Part shown: positions 30,545 to 39,400 of the stretch, piece after piece | Numbering within the stretch: the stretch's first letter is position 1 | Layout: the number at the start of each line of letters is the position of its first letter | DNA from: Limnohabitans sp. Rim28 | Lineage (GTDB): Bacteria; Pseudomonadota; Gammaproteobacteria; Burkholderiales; Burkholderiaceae_C | Assembly (NCBI RefSeq): GCF_000293865.2 | Contig: NZ_ALKN02000005.1 | Location: 62,001 to 126,000 of the forward strand | Length of the DNA stretch: 64,000 bases | Direction of reading: 5' to 3' | Position numbers and translations under genes: made by a program | Notes under the pieces: generated by a model | The model's database searches: none | Seen by the model: only the letters and a program-made list of their open reading frames with translations | Told to the model about the DNA's origin: nothing

Positions 30545-32521
30545 TCAAGGCAGGTCTTTATCCACGGAGGCCATTGGCCCGTTGCGTGGCCCGATCTGGC
30601 CCAAACGTGCTTTGAGCGATTGGGGCTGGCGCGTCAGAATGGCAGCGTAGTTGGTGGTGTTGGCCAGCACTTTTTTGACGTAATCACGCGTTTCAGAAAA
30701 CGGGATGTTTTCAGCCCAGATGGCCGCTTCGAGCACCGGACCTTTGCGCCAGTTGCGGGGCCGGCTGGGGCCTGCGTTGTAGGCGGCGGTGGCCATGGGC
30801 ATCGAGCCTTCAAAGTCATCGAGCACCAGTTTCAAATAGGCCGTGCCAATCGTCACATTGGTTTCGCGCTCGTTGATTTGTTGCGGCGTGAAGCCGGCAA
30901 GGCCGATTTTTTGGGCGGTCCATTTGGCGGTGGCGGGCATGACTTGCATCAAGCCCGAGGCGCCCACATGCGAGCGCGCATCCATGATGAAGCGGCTTTC
31001 TTGTCGGATGAGGCCGTACACATACGCGGGGTCCAGTCGGATATCGCCAGCGCGGCGCACGACCAACTCGCGCAGGGGCATCGGAAAACGTTGTTCGTGG
31101 TCAAACACCTCCTTCGTGCGTTCGCTGGTGTTGATGCAGCGGTCCCACACCTGGCGCTGGCAAGCCAAGTCGGCGGCCGCCAGCAGTTCGCGGTCGTTCA
31201 TGCCACCGGGCGTGTGCAGGTTGGTGCTGTAGTTCCATTCGCGGTTGCCTTCTGCCCTCAAGCCCAGAGCAATCGCATACAGGGCGCGTTGCAGGCCGGG
31301 GTGGGTGAGCGCTGCGGTTTTTTCTGAGGGTGTCAGGGGCGATGGGCGTTCGGGTGTACCAATGGTTTGGCCCAACTCTTCCAGCGCCAGTTGTTCGTAA
31401 AAACCGCGAACGCTGGCGATCTGCGTCAACAAGGTTTGGGCTTCGTGGCGATGGGCTTCGGTGGGCGCAAGGGCGAGCAGGGCGCGGGCGCGCCAATAAA
31501 TCCAGGCCGGGTCGCTGCGTGTGGCTGCGCTCATGGCTTGGGTGGCCGATAGCACCTGAGGCCATTGGCCTTGGCGAAGGGCTGCGCGCACTTTCCAAGA
31601 CAGCAAGTCGTCGTTCAGATCGCTGTCTTTTTGAACCTTGGCAAAGTAGCTGCTGGCATTGTCTTGCAGTTTTTGTGCGGCCTGTTTGCCGATCACGGCC
31701 CAAGTCCAATGGCGCTCTTCGGCACTCAGGTGCCGCGCCCATTGTTGCTCCAGCAGTTGGGCCGCTTGATCGGGCTGACGGGCGGCCAGGCGGATCAGCG
31801 CCAACACGGCCAATTCTTTTTGGTTCCGCGTGATGGCCAAAATGCGTTTGCTCAAATAGCCTGCTGGATCTGCATGGATTTTTTGGATTTGCTCGCTGGC
31901 ACGCGGCGCTTCAATGTCCACGGCCGCTTGGGCGGCGCGAGGTCGGTTGGCGTCCATGGCGATGCGGGCTTTACGCCAAATGTCCAGTGCATTGATTTGC
32001 CGCCCTGAATGCAAGTGTTCGGCCACATAGGTGCAGCCGTCGTCGGCTTCGCGCAGCGCATACCAAATGCGCTTGGCTTCTTCGGCCACATCGGCTTTGG
32101 TGTTCATGGCTTCGGTGGCCAGCGCGTAGCAGCGCACTTCGCGGTCATCGCGCATGCGGTAGCGTGGGTATTCGGCCGTGAACGTGGCCCAACTGCGGCG
32201 CTTGCCCAGTTGTTGCAACCAGTCGTTGCGCAGGCGGTCTTCGTAGTAGCTGCCGGCGTAGCTGTTCATAAATTGGCGTATTTCCGAGTCTGATGCGGTG
32301 TCCAGCCGAACCCGCATCTCCCAATAAGCGGCCAAAGGCTCCAACACGTGGCCACGCACTTGCGGCAGCAGGGCAGACAAGCGTTTGGCGTCGTTTTTGC
32401 CATAGGCCCTTTGCATCTCCAGCACGACCTCATCGCCCTTGTTTTGGGCCTGTGCAGGCAGACTGTACAAGCCGGTGGTGACCAGGCTGGCCAGCAGTGT
32501 CAAAATCAGAGTCAATTTCAT
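30545..32521 (-). CDS. slt: Soluble lytic murein transglycosylase
   Basis: A 658-residue periplasmic enzyme that cleaves peptidoglycan, forming 1,6-anhydro muropeptides. It has an N-terminal signal peptide (MKLTLILTLLASLVTT..., AQA), a long helical repeat domain, and a C-terminal SLT domain with catalytic Glu in LIRQESRF, then GASGLMQVMPATA and TAAYNAGP. The frame stays open far upstream (to 33463), but the signal peptide marks the start at 32521. It diverges from the 5-formyl-THF cyclo-ligase gene by 9 nt. Confidence 0.93.
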   Translation of the reverse strand: MKLTLILTLLASLVTTGLYSLPAQAQNKGDEVVLEMQRAYGKNDAKRLSALLPQVRGHVLEPLAAYWEMRVRLDTASDSEIRQFMNSYAGSYYEDRLRNDWLQQLGKRRSWATFTAEYPRYRMRDDREVRCYALATEAMNTKADVAEEAKRIWYALREADDGCTYVAEHLHSGRQINALDIWRKARIAMDANRPRAAQAAVDIEAPRASEQIQKIHADPAGYLSKRILAITRNQKELAVLALIRLAARQPDQAAQLLEQQWARHLSAEERHWTWAVIGKQAAQKLQDNASSYFAKVQKDSDLNDDLLSWKVRAALRQGQWPQVLSATQAMSAATRSDPAWIYWRARALLALAPTEAHRHEAQTLLTQIASVRGFYEQLALEELGQTIGTPERPSPLTPSEKTAALTHPGLQRALYAIALGLRAEGNREWNYSTNLHTPGGMNDRELLAAADLACQRQVWDRCINTSERTKEVFDHEQRFPMPLRELVVRRAGDIRLDPAYVYGLIRQESRFIMDARSHVGASGLMQVMPATAKWTAQKIGLAGFTPQQINERETNVTIGTAYLKLVLDDFEGSMPMATAAYNAGPSRPRNWRKGPVLEAAIWAENIPFSETRDYVKKVLANTTNYAAILTRQPQSLKARLGQIGPRNGPMASVDKDLP

Positions 32522-32530
32522 GGGTGGATT

Positions 32531-33115
32531 ATGGACAAAGCTGAAGCCAAAAAGACCTTGCGCAAGGCCTTGATTGAAGAAAGACTGCACTTGCCAGACC
32601 GCCTGGCACGGGCCGAAGCCTTGCAGCGCGTGATGCGCATCTGGCTGTTTGACCGTCCCGACACCGTCATAGGGGCTTACTGGCCCATCAAGGGCGAGTT
32701 TGACCCTTTGCCCGCGCTGCACCGCTGGAAAGAAGATGGCGAGTTGCATGGTGAGCCGCAGCGTCGCCAAATTGGTTTGCCCGTGGTCAACAAACAGCAT
32801 AAAACCTTGACTTTTCACACCTGGTACCCCGGTTGCCCGATGGAAGAAGATGCCTACGGCATTCCCAAACCCAAAGACACCGAAGTCATCGTGCCCACCT
32901 TGTTGTTTGTGCCCTGCGTGGGTTATGGCATCGGTGGCTACCGCTTGGGCTATGGCGGTGGTTTCTATGACCGCACCTTGGCCACGCTGCAGCCCAAACC
33001 CTTCACCGTGGGCTTGGGCTACACCCACGGCTTTCTGGACGACCTGGAGCCGGAAGACCACGACGAGCCACTGGATGCGATCTTGAACGACAACGGGGTG
33101 GTTTGGCCGGTTTGA
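32531..33115 (+). CDS. 5-formyltetrahydrofolate cyclo-ligase
   Basis: A 194-residue protein converting 5-formyl-THF to 5,10-methenyl-THF. It begins MDKAEAKKTLRKAL; the C-terminal GYGIGGYRLGYGGGFYDRTL motif is diagnostic. Only 9 nt separate its start from the divergent slt start, so the two promoters must overlap the opposing genes. Confidence 0.92.
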   Translation: MDKAEAKKTLRKALIEERLHLPDRLARAEALQRVMRIWLFDRPDTVIGAYWPIKGEFDPLPALHRWKEDGELHGEPQRRQIGLPVVNKQHKTLTFHTWYPGCPMEEDAYGIPKPKDTEVIVPTLLFVPCVGYGIGGYRLGYGGGFYDRTLATLQPKPFTVGLGYTHGFLDDLEPEDHDEPLDAILNDNGVVWPV

Positions 33116-33133
33116 GTCAGACGCGAAAGAACC

Positions 33134-33763
33134 ATGGCAAGACCCAAATCTGCAACCCACGACATCAAGCGCGACGCGATCCTGGACATCGCCGCGCAAT
33201 GCTTTGCCCAGCGCAGCTACCCTGCGGCCAGCATGAACGAAATCGCCACAGCGTGCGGCACCTCCAAAGCGCGGCTGTACCACTACTACGAGAGCAAAGA
33301 GGCCATTCTGTTTGACTTGCTGGACCGTCACACCCAACGCCTTTTGGCGGTGATCGCGCAAACCGAAGCCACGGCCCAGCGCAAAGACCTGAACGAACGC
33401 GCCACTTTGCATGAGTTGGTGCGGGCATTTTTGCAGGAGTACGAGACCTCGGCCACGCGGCATGCGGCACTGCTCAACGACACGCAGTTTTTGAGCGATG
33501 CGCCCGACCCGGCCTTGGGCGCAGCGCCTGTGTCTCCGCGTGAGCTGATTCTGAACCGCCAGCGCGACATCGTGGCCGCCATGACCCGCTTCATGAAGCG
33601 GGCCTACCCCGAGCGCCTGAACCCCACCAATCAGACCGCCCTGACCATGATGCTGTTGGGCATGATCAATTGGACCTTTACTTGGCTGCGCCCCGGGGGG
33701 CTCATCAGCTATGCGGCCTTTGCCGAAGAGGTGATTGGCATGTTGGAAAAAGGTTTGGGCTGA
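33134..33763 (+). CDS. TetR family transcriptional regulator
   Basis: A 209-residue repressor-type protein. The N-terminal helix-turn-helix reads ILDIAAQCFAQRSYPAASM then EIATACGTSKARLYHYYESK. The C-terminal ligand domain is not identifiable to a subgroup. It lies between the folate gene and the MBL-fold gene, the latter being its most likely nearby target. Confidence 0.9.
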   Translation: MARPKSATHDIKRDAILDIAAQCFAQRSYPAASMNEIATACGTSKARLYHYYESKEAILFDLLDRHTQRLLAVIAQTEATAQRKDLNERATLHELVRAFLQEYETSATRHAALLNDTQFLSDAPDPALGAAPVSPRELILNRQRDIVAAMTRFMKRAYPERLNPTNQTALTMMLLGMINWTFTWLRPGGLISYAAFAEEVIGMLEKGLG

Positions 33764-33847
33764 GAGGGGTCTCAGGGTTGAAATTTAACAATCCGTAATG
33801 GATTTCGTTTAGGTAAAATCGTGGCTTCACCGATCGGAGCCATTTCC

Positions 33848-34885
33848 ATGTCCAAAACACCCGCCAAAGCCTCTGCAAAAGCCCCCTTGAAAGCCCCGAT
33901 CAAGGCCTTCGCCAGCCAGGCCGATTTGAGCGAAAAGAAGATCACGTTTGAGCAACTCAGCCCTCACTGCTGGGCTTACACCGCAGAGGGTGACCCCAAT
34001 TCGGGCGTGATCATTGGGGACCGCTTCATCATGGTCAGCGACGCCACGGCGACGCCTGCCATGGCGCAAGACCTGATCAAGAAGATCCGCACCGTCAGCG
34101 ACCTGCCCATCAAATATGTGTTGCTCACCCATTACCACGCCGTGCGCGTTCTGGGCGCTTACGCTTACGCCGCCGAAGGTGCGACCGAGATCATCGCCAG
34201 CCAAGGCACTTTGGATCTGATCCAAGAGCGCGGCGCACAAGACATGAAGAGCGAGATGGAGCGCTTCCCCCGCCTGTTCCGTGGCGCCGACAGCATTCCC
34301 GGCCTGACCTGGCCCACCCTGGTGGTCGGCGGCGGCAACCCCACAAAAGGTGAGGTGCCCGGCAAACTCAGCATCAACTTGGGCGGTGTGGTGGTGCAAA
34401 TCTGGCACCCAGGCCCGGGTCACACGCGTGGCGACACGATTGCTTGGGTGGAAGAGGAAAAAGTCCTGTTCTCGGGCGATCTGGTCGAGTACGAAGCCGG
34501 TGTGTACACCGGCGACGCGCAACTCGAAGAGTGGCCGGCCACCCTGGAAGCCCTGCGCGCTCTGAAAGCCGAATTCATCGTGCCCGGCCGCGGCGAAGCC
34601 ATGAAGGGCAATGCCAACGTCAACAAGGCGCTCGACTACACCCAGCGTTGGGTGACCACCTTGTTCCAAGCGGGCAAAGAAGCGGTTGCAGGCAAGATGG
34701 ACCTCAAAGCGGCCATGGCCCACACCCGCAAAAGCATGGACCCGGTGTTTGGCCATGTGTTCATTTACGAGCACTGCCTGCCGTTTGACGTGACCCGCGC
34801 CTACGACGAAGCCAGCGGCATCAAGAACCCCCGCATCTGGACCGCCGAGCGCGACATGGCGATGTGGAAAGCACTGCAAAGCTGA
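33848..34885 (+). CDS. MBL-fold metallo-hydrolase-like protein with altered metal motif
   Basis: A 345-residue beta-lactamase-fold protein. The N-terminus is Lys/Ala-rich (TPAKASAKAPLKAPIKA). The canonical HxHxDH metal motif is H95-Y-H97-A-V99-R100, so the Asp and second His positions are Val and Arg. Later ligand positions GHTRGD and FSGDLVEYEAG are present. A similar THYHAVR form is recalled in betaproteobacterial relatives, so this may be a subfamily trait; substrate and metal content are unknown. Confidence 0.8.
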   Translation: MSKTPAKASAKAPLKAPIKAFASQADLSEKKITFEQLSPHCWAYTAEGDPNSGVIIGDRFIMVSDATATPAMAQDLIKKIRTVSDLPIKYVLLTHYHAVRVLGAYAYAAEGATEIIASQGTLDLIQERGAQDMKSEMERFPRLFRGADSIPGLTWPTLVVGGGNPTKGEVPGKLSINLGGVVVQIWHPGPGHTRGDTIAWVEEEKVLFSGDLVEYEAGVYTGDAQLEEWPATLEALRALKAEFIVPGRGEAMKGNANVNKALDYTQRWVTTLFQAGKEAVAGKMDLKAAMAHTRKSMDPVFGHVFIYEHCLPFDVTRAYDEASGIKNPRIWTAERDMAMWKALQS

Positions 34886-34902
34886 AGCCCGTCACGAATT
34901 TC

Positions 34903-34942
34903 ACAAAAAACCCCGCACAGTCAGACTGGCGGGGTTTTTTGT
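34903..34942. terminator. Bidirectional rho-independent terminator
   Basis: A 14-bp stem (34903-34916 with 34929-34942) containing CCCCGC/GCGGGG is flanked by A6 and T6 runs, with an inner 4-bp pair in the loop. It ends the MBL-fold gene on the plus strand and the DUF6279 lipoprotein gene on the minus strand. Confidence 0.85.
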
Positions 34943-34978
34943 GGGGTGGGCAGAGCGTAGTGCGTGGAGCCCGGCTGT

Positions 34979-35830
34979 TCAGGGCCGGGTCAGGTCTTGG
35001 ATGTCACGCTCGTACGCCCGCAAGCGCCTGGCCACCCGCACGCGTTGCTCGGGCGTGGTGGTGTTGTGCAGCTGGGCCAGGTTCTCGCAGGCGCGTTGAG
35101 ACAGGCTTTGCAGCACAGCGCGTTGTGCTGGGTCGATCGGTTGCAGCCAGCGCTGCCAAACGCTCCACAACAGGGCTTCGGCCTGGGCGGTCGGCATGCC
35201 GCTTTGGGCGATACGCTGCAAAGTGGACAGCAAATCTTGCTGGCGGCGTTGGCGGTCGCGTCGACCCCATTCGGCGGTCCAAGGCGACTGAGCCAGTTGT
35301 GCCCTGACCATGCTGACTTGCGTCGGATTCAGATCCCCGTAAAACGAGTTGAAGCGGTTCACCGCCCTGTCCAAGCGGCGGTCCAGCCGGGCTTGTGCGT
35401 CACCCTGCAGCCACTCTTTTTCCCAATCTTCATTTTTGCTTTCCCATTGGCGAGCGATGTGGCTCAGTTGCCTTGGGCCCAGCACCAAAACAACCGGAGC
35501 CGCTTGCACCACCGCTTGTCGCATCAAGACATCCAGACGCGCTTGAACATCGGTGACGACGCTGCAGACCTGCTCGGCTTGCAAAGGACCGGTGGACAGC
35601 TGCCCAATGCGTTGCAGCACCTCGCCATAACCGGCCAACTCTTCACGGCGGTGCCACTGGTAGAGCTTGTCGATGGCCTCTTTGGCCGCAGGCGTTTGGG
35701 CGTTGCTGAAAGACACCGTGCTGTCGAGCCACCAATACGACAGCGTAGGCAGCTGTTGGTAACCCAGTTTGATGGCACTGCAAGCGGGCAAAAGCACCAG
35801 TGCCAAAACGGCGAGCCCAAAGCGGATCAT
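34979..35830 (-). CDS. DUF6279 family lipoprotein
   Basis: A 283-residue predicted lipoprotein with lipobox LLPAC at about residues 13-17, followed by SAIKLGYQQLPTLSYWWLDS, typical of DUF6279. The rest is helical and rich in Gln and Arg. The function is unknown. Its start overlaps the stop of the upstream lipoprotein gene by 4 nt. Confidence 0.82.
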   Translation of the reverse strand: MIRFGLAVLALVLLPACSAIKLGYQQLPTLSYWWLDSTVSFSNAQTPAAKEAIDKLYQWHRREELAGYGEVLQRIGQLSTGPLQAEQVCSVVTDVQARLDVLMRQAVVQAAPVVLVLGPRQLSHIARQWESKNEDWEKEWLQGDAQARLDRRLDRAVNRFNSFYGDLNPTQVSMVRAQLAQSPWTAEWGRRDRQRRQQDLLSTLQRIAQSGMPTAQAEALLWSVWQRWLQPIDPAQRAVLQSLSQRACENLAQLHNTTTPEQRVRVARRLRAYERDIQDLTRP

Positions 35831-36336
35831 TGCAGGCCTTCAGCGCGCAAGGACCAGCCCACCAATGAGCCTGTTGGCGTGGTGGTCGTTGAGTTGTTGT
35901 CAGTGACTCTGACAGACCAGTTGCCAGACAAGCTCCGGAGGGACTGAAGACTGCTGGATGACAGCGTGGTTTGTAAAAGTTGGCCGCTGATCAAACAAGC
36001 CCCTGCGGAATTGGCGTTTTGGATGCTCAAATTTTGCGCAGTGCCATCAGGCAGCAAGAGTTCAGCAGTTAACTCATTGATTTGCGCGTGATCAAGACAA
36101 ACACCCACGGTGAGTGTCTGGACTCGTTGAAGGGCACAAGGGTTGAATTGTCGGTTGATGGTTTGCGCCACAGTATCGATCCTGTTGCCACTGCTGACGC
36201 CATTGGCATAGGCCAATGGCAGCTCGCAGACAGCGACCGATCCTCCGGAAGATGTCGAGCCACCGCCACCGCAGCCAGCCAAAACCAATGAAATGGTGAA
36301 ACTGATGCAAACCAGTTTTAAAGAAAATTGACGCAT
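35827..36336 (-). CDS. Lipoprotein with P-domain-like (proprotein convertase) fold
   Basis: A 169-residue protein with lipobox VLAGC followed by a glycine/serine linker. The C-terminal ~100 residues resemble a proprotein-convertase P domain: VCLDHAQINELTAELLLPDG and GNWSVRVTDNNS, ending GSLVGWSLRAEG. P domains are usually fused to proteases; here it stands alone on a lipid anchor. The assignment is by pattern only. It is coupled to the DUF6279 gene. Confidence 0.65.
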   Translation of the reverse strand: MRQFSLKLVCISFTISLVLAGCGGGGSTSSGGSVAVCELPLAYANGVSSGNRIDTVAQTINRQFNPCALQRVQTLTVGVCLDHAQINELTAELLLPDGTAQNLSIQNANSAGACLISGQLLQTTLSSSSLQSLRSLSGNWSVRVTDNNSTTTTPTGSLVGWSLRAEGLQ

Positions 36337-36445
36337 AGTGAAACTGCCTTTGGGTCGGATCATAGGCCTCATGCCGGAAGGCGATAATTTAACCATGCGT
36401 GATCATCTTTGAAAATCGCCGGGTACATCAGAAAGTTGGAAGTCC

Positions 36446-37852
36446 ATGAAAGCCTCTTTTCCCCCCATCGACGTTGTCATCATGGCCGCTGGCAAAGGCA
36501 CCCGCATGAAAAGCCGCTTGCCCAAAGTGCTGCAGCGCTTGGCGGGTGTGCCACTGGTGCAGCATGTGCTGAATACGGCGGCGCAACTGAACGCCCGCTC
36601 GGCCGTGGTCATCACCGGGCACGGCGCTGAGCAAGTGGAGCCTTTGGTGCTGGCCCCGGGCCAGGCGCTGGCGGTGCAATGCGTGCGCCAAGAGCCGCAG
36701 CTGGGCACCGGCCACGCTGTGCAGCAAGCCGTGCCTGTGCTGCCCGACGATGGGGTGGTGGTGGTCTTGTCGGGCGATGTGCCGCTGACCGAAGCCGACA
36801 CGCTGCAGGCGCTGATCGACCAATGCGGCGGCGACAAGCTGGCGCTGCTGACCCTCGACATGGCCGACCCCACGGGTTATGGCCGCATCGTCCGAAAGGG
36901 TGAAGCCGTGCAAGCCATCGTCGAGCACAAAGACGCGAGCGAGGCGCAGCGCCAGATTCATGAGGTGTACAGCGGCATCATGGCCGTGCCCGCCCGGCAG
37001 CTCAAAGGCTGGCTGGGCCGCATCAACAACCAAAACGCCCAAGCCGAGTACTACCTGACCGATGTGGTCAAGTTGGCCGTGACCGATGGTGTGCCTGTGG
37101 TGGCGTACAAGATCAGCGACGCAGTCCAGGTGGCCGGTGTCAACAGCCCGGTGCAACTGGCCGAACTCGAGCGCGCCCACCAGCTGCGTCAGGCCCACCG
37201 CCTGATGGCGCAAGGCGTGCGCCTGCAAGACCCGGCGCGCTTCGACCTGCGCGGGCAGCTCGACTGTGCGCAAGACGTCGAGATCGACGTGAACTGCATT
37301 TTTGAGGGCAGCGTGTCTTTGGGCGAAGGCGTGAAGGTTGGCGCGAACTGCGTGCTGGCCAACTGCACGATTGCGGCGGGCGCGGTCATCCACCCCTTCA
37401 CCCACATCGACGGCGAAAAACTCGGCGTGAGCGTGGGCGAGGGCGCCCTCATTGGTCCCTTTGCCCGCCTGCGCCCTGGTGCGCAGCTGGCGGCCGAGGT
37501 GCACATCGGCAACTTTGTAGAGGTCAAAAATTCCACCCTGGCCAAGGGCGCCAAGGCCAACCACCTGGCTTATCTGGGCGACGCCACCGTGGGCGAGCGG
37601 GTGAACTACGGCGCAGGCAGCATCACCGCCAACTACGACGGCGCCAACAAGCACCGCACCGTGATCGAGGCCGACGTTCACATCGGCAGCAACTGCGTGC
37701 TGGTGGCCCCGGTGACGATTGGCGCGGGCGGCACGGTGGGCGGCGGCTCCACCATCACCAAGAGCACCGAGCCGGGAGCCTTGAGCGTGGCGCGCGGCAA
37801 GCAAATCAGCATTGCGAACTGGGCGCGGCCAGCCAAAAAGTCCAAAGACTGA
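36446..37852 (+). CDS. glmU: Bifunctional UDP-GlcNAc pyrophosphorylase / GlcN-1-P acetyltransferase
   Basis: A 468-residue protein. The N-terminal nucleotidyltransferase domain has AAGKGTRMKS and LSGDVPLTEADT; the C-terminal left-handed beta helix carries the acetyltransferase (NYGAGSITANYDGANKHRT). It makes UDP-GlcNAc for peptidoglycan and LPS. glmS, the preceding pathway enzyme, lies 1.5 kb downstream, separated by the SDR and Lrp-type genes. Confidence 0.96.
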   Translation: MKASFPPIDVVIMAAGKGTRMKSRLPKVLQRLAGVPLVQHVLNTAAQLNARSAVVITGHGAEQVEPLVLAPGQALAVQCVRQEPQLGTGHAVQQAVPVLPDDGVVVVLSGDVPLTEADTLQALIDQCGGDKLALLTLDMADPTGYGRIVRKGEAVQAIVEHKDASEAQRQIHEVYSGIMAVPARQLKGWLGRINNQNAQAEYYLTDVVKLAVTDGVPVVAYKISDAVQVAGVNSPVQLAELERAHQLRQAHRLMAQGVRLQDPARFDLRGQLDCAQDVEIDVNCIFEGSVSLGEGVKVGANCVLANCTIAAGAVIHPFTHIDGEKLGVSVGEGALIGPFARLRPGAQLAAEVHIGNFVEVKNSTLAKGAKANHLAYLGDATVGERVNYGAGSITANYDGANKHRTVIEADVHIGSNCVLVAPVTIGAGGTVGGGSTITKSTEPGALSVARGKQISIANWARPAKKSKD

Positions 37853-37874
37853 GCTGGCCAGTTCAGAGGCCTTT

Positions 37875-38687
37875 TCAGCGCTGGGTATCGGACTTTTTCA
37901 GGGCAGCCCAGGCCATGCGATCCACCCAACTTGGGGCGATCAGCTTGAGCCAACGGCCCACATGCCCGGTCGGGCTCATGAGCACGTCGCGCTGGCGTCG
38001 CTCGGTGCCTTGCAAGATTTTTTGCGCGCACACTCCAACGGGCATGGCCTTGTCCTCGCTCAAGCCGCTGGAGCCTGCGGGTTGGCCCAGGGCATTGAAG
38101 CCTCGGCGGCGGATGTCGGTGTCCACCACCCCAGGGTAGGCAATCGTCACCGATACCCCATCGCTCAACAATTCGGTGCGCAGCGCCTCCATGAAGCCAT
38201 TCATCGCAAATTTGCTGGTGCAGTAAGCCGTGCGACCCGGCACACCCACCAAGCCTGCCAAGGATGAGACCGCCACCAGCCGACCGCGTGAGGCTTTGAG
38301 GTGCGGCAATGCCGCATGTGTGCACCAGATGGTGCCCCAGAGGTTGACCTGCATGAGCGCTTCATACCAACCCAAATGGCTTGCTTCGACATCGTGCAGC
38401 AGGGCGTGTGCAGAAATACCCGCGTTGTTGATCAACGTGTCGACTCTGCCAAACTGCTGAACGGTCTGTGCGATCAGGGCTTCGCAGTCTGCGCGCACGC
38501 TGACGTCGGTGGGCACACACAACACCTGCGCCCCGTGCTGGCGACAGGCGGCGGCCACCGCGTCGAGCTTGGCTGCCTGGCGGGCCGCCAACACGAGCGC
38601 CACGGCGGCACCTTTTGTGTGCGCCAGTTGCTTGGCCATTTCGGCCCCAATGCCTTCAGATGCCCCTGTGATGATGGTCACATTCAT
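37875..38687 (-). CDS. SDR family oxidoreductase
   Basis: A 270-residue classical short-chain dehydrogenase: TGASEGIGAEMA, NNAGIS, SSLAG, catalytic YCTSK. The C-terminal region ends with a short hydrophobic/basic tail, as in DltE/SadH-like members. The substrate is unknown. The start MNVTIITGAS at 38687 is chosen over upstream in-frame codons. Confidence 0.88.
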   Translation of the reverse strand: MNVTIITGASEGIGAEMAKQLAHTKGAAVALVLAARQAAKLDAVAAACRQHGAQVLCVPTDVSVRADCEALIAQTVQQFGRVDTLINNAGISAHALLHDVEASHLGWYEALMQVNLWGTIWCTHAALPHLKASRGRLVAVSSLAGLVGVPGRTAYCTSKFAMNGFMEALRTELLSDGVSVTIAYPGVVDTDIRRRGFNALGQPAGSSGLSEDKAMPVGVCAQKILQGTERRQRDVLMSPTGHVGRWLKLIAPSWVDRMAWAALKKSDTQR

Positions 38688-38771
38688 GCCAGTTTTCCTT
38701 GTGGTGGGCTTGCTCAAGATGCGCCGGCCCTGCTTGTCTGAAGATTCTTTCACACCTGTGCGGTTCACCCG

Positions 38772-39263
38772 TCACGTTGACGGCAGCACCGGCCAGGTCG
38801 TCGTGAACTTGGCGCGTTTGGTGGCAAAAAACGCTTTCACGTTGCGCACATTGGCGTCTTGGGTGAACAGGGTTTGGCTGATCGCCAAGTAGTGCGGCAT
38901 GTCGCGGGCCTGCACCACCAGCATGAAGTCGGGACCGGGGGAGACGCGCCAGCACTGCTGAACCGCCTCGTGCGCGACGGCGCGGGCTTCAAACGCCTCC
39001 AGGTGTTCACTCCCTTGCTGGTCGAGCGACACCTCCACGAGGGCCGTGAGGCCGTGCCCAAGCGTGGCGGCGAGCCGGTCGGTGCTGAGCACGGCCACCT
39101 GCCGCTCGACCCAACCGCCCTCCACCAAGCGCTTGACGCGGCGCAAGCAGGTGGGTGGCGAGACCTTGACCTTTTCGGCCAGCGCCACATTGCTCAGGCT
39201 GGCGTCGCGTTGCAGGCTGTCCAGCAGTTGAAGATCGACCGCATCGAGTTCATTGTGTTCCAT
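38772..39263 (-). CDS. Lrp/AsnC family transcriptional regulator
   Basis: A 163-residue regulator with an N-terminal helix-turn-helix (VDLQLLDSLQRDASLSNVAL, then KVSPPTCLRRVKRL) and a C-terminal RAM/AsnC domain (ALVEVSLDQQ; VVQARDMPHYLAI). An alternative ATG 9 nt upstream exists. It diverges from glmS across a 137-nt, unusually AT-rich gap that must hold both promoters. Confidence 0.9.
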   Translation of the reverse strand: MEHNELDAVDLQLLDSLQRDASLSNVALAEKVKVSPPTCLRRVKRLVEGGWVERQVAVLSTDRLAATLGHGLTALVEVSLDQQGSEHLEAFEARAVAHEAVQQCWRVSPGPDFMLVVQARDMPHYLAISQTLFTQDANVRNVKAFFATKRAKFTTTWPVLPST

Positions 39264-39400
39264 ATAAGTCATTTTAGTGAAATAAAATTTCAAATTAGAA
39301 AATCAATGAAATTTTCATATAAATTTAGCTAATAAAATAATGAGAAATTTCTTTCAGATCGTTCTAGCATCCAACACCTACCCAGTTTTGGAGCTTCAAC
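39264..39400. promoter_or_regulatory. AT-rich divergent promoter region (Lrp-type regulator / glmS)
   Basis: A 137-nt gap much richer in A and T than its neighbours, with runs such as AAATTTAGCTAATAAAATAATG. Lrp-type regulators commonly bind AT-rich sequence, so self-control and control of glmS are plausible, but no specific operator can be named. Confidence 0.4.

Noticed and set aside
32522-33463. Long upstream extension of the slt frame
   Set aside because: A clear signal peptide begins at 32521; the extension is antisense to the 5-formyl-THF cyclo-ligase and TetR genes.
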